Source: Watersipora subatra
Lineage: Eukaryota; Bryozoa; Gymnolaemata; Cheilostomatida; Watersiporidae
DNA length: 64,000 bases
Direction: 5' to 3'
Assembly (NCBI RefSeq): GCF_963576615.1
Contig: NC_088708.1
Location: 26,295,191-26,359,190 of the forward strand
Every line of letters begins with the position of its first letter. Positions within the stretch are counted from its first letter, which is position 1. The position numbers were made by a program, and so were the translations under genes. Of the stretch, positions 59,997 through 64,000 are shown one piece after another. The notes under the pieces were generated by a model, which worked only from the letters and a program-made list of their open reading frames with translations, did not search any database and had not been told where the DNA came from.

Positions 59997-61846
59997 AAAG
60001 TGATGCCGAATGTTGTGGGTTCCAACCCCATACAGGCAATATTTTTTCAGAATCTCTAACCATGGCTCTTATTATAGCAAAGATTTAAGAGTCAAAACTT
60101 CCTCAGATCACCTTTACTGTTCATCATATATGCGTATATTTTATTTGTTTCAGTGAGTGGATCAGAACGCCTCATATCTCTTACAATAAAAGATAGATTG
60201 AAGGTATAGAATTCATTGTAGCCATTTTAATAAATGCTTTGAAAATTGGAAAAGTTTCTCAATAGCAACTTATCCCAGTGTAGCAGACGTCAAAATAATC
60301 TGCGGGCCTATTTTGTCAATATAATCATCAACCACAAACGCAAATTGTCTGCCTATGTAAATGTTACTGCTAACAGTAAAGTGGCTTGCGTTGCTAAAAT
60401 CAATATTTTTTCTATAATTGCTTGTATTGCGCTTGGACAATTGGAAATTTGTGCTTGATATCCTTAAAGTTATGCGAGCGAGCATAAAAGACATCAATGG
60501 CAGCCTAGCAACAACATGTGCATTGCTCCAGGCACACTGGATGCACCCAACTGCTCAAAATTCCCATCGACCATAATGAAGTAATGTTATCATTTGCACT
60601 GCAGAAGGACCATAATTTACCAGGATTTCTACCAAAGCGAGACATTAGTTTAAGAATGTTCAGTTGAGCTCTATGAATAAAGAAATACAAAGGTGATTTA
60701 GCTATAAATTATAAATACAATCAAATTTGGCTCACAGTGAGGTGTAGCGGGCCATGCCACGCTAGTGTGCTGCGAGAGAATGCCAGGTGACATGAGAAAT
60801 TGTGAGAAATTATCCATAAAAAGGCATCTTTTTTTTATTTTATTTATATTATTATACTGTCTGTCTGTTTTCTTTTACCGTCATGAAGCACAGAGAATAA
60901 GTTTTGCACAATTATTCATAGGCTCTTGTATAGTAGGCAGTTACTGCAGTTGGTTAGAGTTTGAGTCTAACATCATGTGATGACTTGGAAGGAGCAAGGG
61001 CAGCTCATTGAATAAAAACTATATCATAGGATAAGGCTAAAATTTTCTGATCTTCCTTAAGACAATTTCTAGCTATCTATTGTCACGGAGTTATCCATTC
61101 TGGACAACAAAGCCAGTTTGACATTGCTTCCATTTTCAACCAGACATCTGTGTGAGCTGAGCTTCTTAGGCCTGGCTGCAATAAAAACTAAAAACAGGGA
61201 GAGACTGAGAACTGTTGAACTAGAGCTTTGTGTGTGTCCGCAAGGATATCCATGTTTTTCACCAAAACAGGTGCAGGTTTCACACTAAGTGAGTGTTTAA
61301 ACTCATTAAAAAACTATATTACTGCTTTGGAGTGTCATGTTGTGTCATCATAGTTGGTGGTGTATTCCTGGATTTTGTAAATGTAAATAATGTGGCATGG
61401 CTCAAAAATATTGAAAATCACGTGTGTAGGGTACATAAAATGGTTAAGTTATAACTAGTCAGAGTGTGATAGGATTGGTTGAATATTGGTTTGAGACCTT
61501 AGAATTAACTGCTATATATATTAACTACATGTAGTAACTGCATGTGTCTATTTTATGTGCCACTCTAAATTTGAGAATGTAAACAAAATATCACAGCTGT
61601 GATTAACAGTATGTAGAGCCCAACAGTAGTGAGTAGTGAGCAAGCTGCAAACCAGTAAATTATCCAACCTATTCAAACAAATAAATCATTTGCTGAAAGA
61701 ATGTGGACCTTGAAAACACTCGCTGCATCGAGACAGTGTTAACCATACATACAGTATAATTTGAGCTGTAGCATAAAGACTCTCAGGTGGTTTAACGCTT
61801 TTCAAGAAAATAAAACCTGTTATGACTAATTTGCTAGACGACTGAC
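59997..61846. other. Intergenic sequence
   Basis: A B-box-like gggttccaacccc near 60018 may be a SINE relic. Frames of 61-75 codons at 60246-60980 are unrecognised. No gene called. Confidence 0.5.
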
Positions 61847-62300
61847 CGGTGTTGAATGGGTAATAGAAAAGTTTTTGCCTAAAAATTTATTTTCAATTGG
61901 CCAAGTTTCTTTACCCAATGATTTTGAGTAACTTGAGTTAGTTTGAATTATTACTGTAATAAGAGCCTTGTCATCCCTCTGAAGCTAGCATTCGGAAAAC
62001 AGATTGCGCCATAATCTCTCACTCAATCATGATTTTCAAGTAGGCTAGATGTAGCATGAAGTGTGCTATTTTAACCGATCGGCATTAAAGATTAGCAGTT
62101 GTAATAAGTATGACCACAATTATTCTCTAGTACAGACACAGTTTCATAAGTAGACATGTAGTGTAATGGATAGTACGCCTGTCTGCTGAACCGGAGGTTC
62201 CAAGTTCAATTTCAGTGTAAAGCGAACTCTTTGTTCCTAAAACTTTATCACTGTAATTGGATACACCAGTGACAAACATATGATTTATATAGATATAATA
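61847..62300 (+). mobile_element. CCCGG-head / TA-tail retroelement, short copy
   Basis: A degraded head (gaccggtgttgaatgggtaa) is followed by ttgcctaaaaatttattttc. A tRNA-Arg-like module at 62158-62216 contains tagtgtaatggatagtacgc and aagttcaatttcag. The family 3' motif is aaactttatcactgtaattg, then gatacaccagtgacaaaca, with a tatagatataatatat tail. Confidence 0.7.
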
Positions 62301-62825
62301 TATATGGATGTAATTTGTAAGAAAATGATCCTATATAATCATTGCAACAAGATTTAGAGTTCTATATAAGTGTATTGGAGCTAGAGTCAGCATGTCATAT
62401 CAAAGGCTCACTGATTAAAACTTGTTGATGTTTCAAACTTCTCATTTGACATATATCTCTGACCGATCATCTAACCGCTGACAGATGTGATAACTTGTTT
62501 AAAAGTATAAACAAGCAGTAATAACCTAGCAATTGTGGAGAGGCACTTGAAAGTTTTAATGCAGTCAAGATACTGCACGTTGGCATCTAAAAGGAGGTGG
62601 TCTAGCAAACCTGTGCAATACAACTGTATGTCTACAAGTTTTAAGTTCTTATGGGAGATATTCGACATCACCGTATGTACAATTGAAGATATTGAGCATT
62701 GAAAGTATGATGCTTTATGAAATGCTATCTTCTTATTTAATCATAGCACTTATAAAATAACTTATCACTATATAACAAGCTTTTAATACATGAGTCGATA
62801 TCTTGCAAATATTTACATATGGACG
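62301..62825. other. Upstream spacer of the stathmin-domain gene
   Basis: No gene recognised. A 66-codon minus-strand frame (62471-62671) has no known domain. Confidence 0.5.
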
Positions 62826-62838
62826 GTTGCTAAGAAAC
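62826..62838 (+). promoter_or_regulatory. Possible RFX X-box
   Basis: GTTGCTAAGAAAC fits the X-box pattern RYYNYY-N(1-3)-RRNRAC with a one-base spacer. It lies 186-198 bp before the stathmin-domain start codon and about 140-150 bp before the predicted transcription start. RFX sites at such distances drive ciliary genes. A match of this looseness can arise by chance. Confidence 0.35.
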
Positions 62839-62943
62839 CCAAATAAATAGTCATTGATTAGGATTGTTTGAACTGCCATGTCATTGGTCAAACAAGTTTC
62901 CAGTCTATATTGGCCCGTTCTATTGTCATTAGTAACGTGGGCG

Positions 62944-62980
62944 TATATAACCTAATGCAAGTGCTGCCCGGTTTCACTTT
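62944..62980 (+). promoter_or_regulatory. TATA box and initiator of the stathmin-domain gene
   Basis: TATATAA at 62944-62950 lies 32 bp before a TCACTTT initiator (A at 62976, matching YYANWYY). Start of transcription there would give a 48-base 5' UTR. Two ATTGG (inverted CCAAT) words lie upstream at 62883-62887 and near 62909-62913. Confidence 0.6.
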
Positions 62981-63023
62981 AATAAAAACAGTGGGATTAA
63001 CAGCTCATCCTTAAATCAGTAAT

Positions 63024-63246
63024 ATGGGGTGCAACAGTGCCAAGATGGTGAAAGTTGAGCCACAGACTGAACATACCGCTGTGGCAAACGCAACCAAAGA
63101 CCTTGACACTGACAGCAGCAGGTTGACTGATAAACGAATAAACAGCGCTACTAGTAACACCTCCAAACACAGCAGAGATTCCGCCTTTATTGAAGGAGAT
63201 GGAGACAGCATTATATCTTCTACAGAGAGTACAAGAGCTAGATCAG
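63024..63246 (+). CDS. STMND1: Stathmin-domain-containing protein (STMND1-like), exon 1
   Basis: Encodes residues 1-74 and the first base of codon 75, ending at an AG|GTAAGC donor (phase 1). MGCNSAK at the start predicts Gly2 myristoylation with Cys3 palmitoylation, the membrane or ciliary anchor also found at the start of STMND1. The rest of the exon is polar and Ser/Thr-rich, likely disordered, without conserved domain. The assignment to STMND1 comes from the next exon. STMND1 is a stathmin relative reported from motile cilia; stathmin domains bind soluble tubulin. The start is the first ATG after the predicted TATA/initiator and no in-frame upstream ATG competes. Confidence 0.8.
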
Positions 63247-63568
63247 GTAAGCAAGAACTTCACTAGAATCATTATTCTATATAATTAGTTTTTACATCGT
63301 TTATCCAGGAGAGGAAAACTCACACTACAGTGCTGACACTTATCAAGACTGGACTGATTTGAACAATATGGCCGACAATCAGATCAAACATATAGGCATG
63401 CTAGTGTTTTATTCAACTAGCTTCGGTATCAACATATTGTGGCTGATCTTTCTTGGTTCATGTGTTCTTTTATACTATTATACACTTATTTCCTTTGGTT
63501 TTGTAAAACATTGCTAAGGATATTAAAACCCTACATAAAAAGCTAAGTTGTTGACTCTCTAATTACAG
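63247..63568 (+). other. Intron 1 of the stathmin-domain gene
   Basis: GTAAGC to TTACAG, phase 1, 322 bp. No features recognised. Confidence 0.8.
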
Positions 63569-63858
63569 GTCGATTAAAAAGGACTCTGAGAGGCTTGAGT
63601 GCTAGATCACAAGGCAGTGTTGAACCACTGAAAGATGAGAACAGTGTGCTACAACAATTGCGCTCAGAAGGACTTTTGCTAGAAAGGGCCACCCAAAAAG
63701 CTAAAAGTGGACTATCTTTCCAATTATTGGATGAAACAAATCCTCATAAAAAACCTCCAGCGAGATTGGCGAGTCTTCAGAAACGGGAAAAACGTAGAAA
63801 ACTGTTAACTCAACAAGATATTGAAGCGAAGCTACAAAAAGCAGAACAGCGAAGAAAG
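63569..63858 (+). CDS. STMND1: Stathmin-domain-containing protein (STMND1-like), exon 2 (partial gene)
   Basis: Encodes residues 75-171, from TTACAG|GT to AAG|GTAATA (phase 0). After a basic stretch comes a helical segment, ENSVLQQLRSEGLL. Then GLSFQLLDET (about 122-131) corresponds to the beta-hairpin that caps tubulin in stathmins. KKPPARL (135-141) matches the KPPxRL motif of STMND1 rather than classical stathmins. LTQQDIEAKLQKAEQRRK (154-171) matches the stathmin helix start (S/T-x-E/D-I-xxKL-xxAE-xRRK). The rest of the long tubulin-binding helix must lie beyond 64000. The exon ends right after RRK. Membership of the stathmin family is firm by pattern; the STMND1 subtype is likely from the MGC start plus KPPxRL. 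Confidence 0.85.
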
Positions 63859-64000
63859 GTAATATTACACATCAACAGAAATCACACCTATGGTTTTGAG
63901 AAAAACATTTAAAGCCATTGAAATCAATGTTTTGCTAATGACCTTTGTGAAATTACCAAATAATGAATTAAATATTATAAATACAGCAGGAATTGATGAA
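63859..64000 (+). other. Start of intron 2 of the stathmin-domain gene
   Basis: Begins GTAATA. No further exon was found before the window ends. Confidence 0.75.

Overview
The window looks like invertebrate animal nuclear DNA. It is AT-rich and gene-poor, with small coding exons, long introns with GT-AG borders, and dense short mobile elements and minisatellites. The SINEs and gene families would suit a lophotrochozoan such as a mollusc. That placement is an inference and was not tested against any database.

Three genes can be supported, all on the plus strand. (1) A recoverin/visinin-type neuronal calcium sensor (NCS) of 192 residues has exons at 25093-25200, 34032-34304 and 35475-35672. 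(2) A neurocalcin/hippocalcin-type NCS of 188 residues has exons at 53187-53564 and 58751-58939. (3) The 5' part of a stathmin-domain protein resembling STMND1 has exons at 63024-63246 and 63569-63858 and runs off the right edge. The first two are tandem paralogues that share one intron position exactly. Both have an N-terminal MG..xS myristoylation signal, a dead EF1 with a Cys-Pro motif, and EF2 to EF4 loops. They are probably membrane-associated calcium switches of neurons or sensory cells. The third carries an N-terminal MGC (myristoyl/palmitoyl) anchor and the start of a tubulin-binding stathmin domain. Upstream it has a TATA box, an initiator and a possible RFX X-box.

Layout: 1-25 kb has no recognisable exon. 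It holds TIR/foldback elements (4165-4925, 10166-10514, 10547-10996, 11426-12347, 14811-15249, 17647-17905), a 14-bp satellite (6043-6750), a 24-bp satellite tied to an inverted repeat (18721-19857), and three CCAAT boxes at exact 31-bp spacing (7675-7741). 25-36 kb is NCS gene 1, with introns full of mobile elements. 36-53 kb is intergenic, with a hAT-like element (38612-39563), minisatellites, tRNA-related retroelements, one reverse-transcriptase relic and a foldback element with 283-bp arms (51628-52356). 53-59 kb is NCS gene 2. 59-64 kb is a repeat-rich spacer followed by the stathmin-domain gene.

The most interesting non-gene signals are: a retroelement family with a CCCGGYGTTGCCC head, a tRNA-like module and a TA-repeat tail (at least seven copies); the satellite nested in and spilling out of an inverted repeat; the regularly spaced CCAAT triplet; and the X-box/TATA/initiator arrangement before the stathmin gene. 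No prokaryotic-type system, CRISPR array or intact autonomous transposon was seen.
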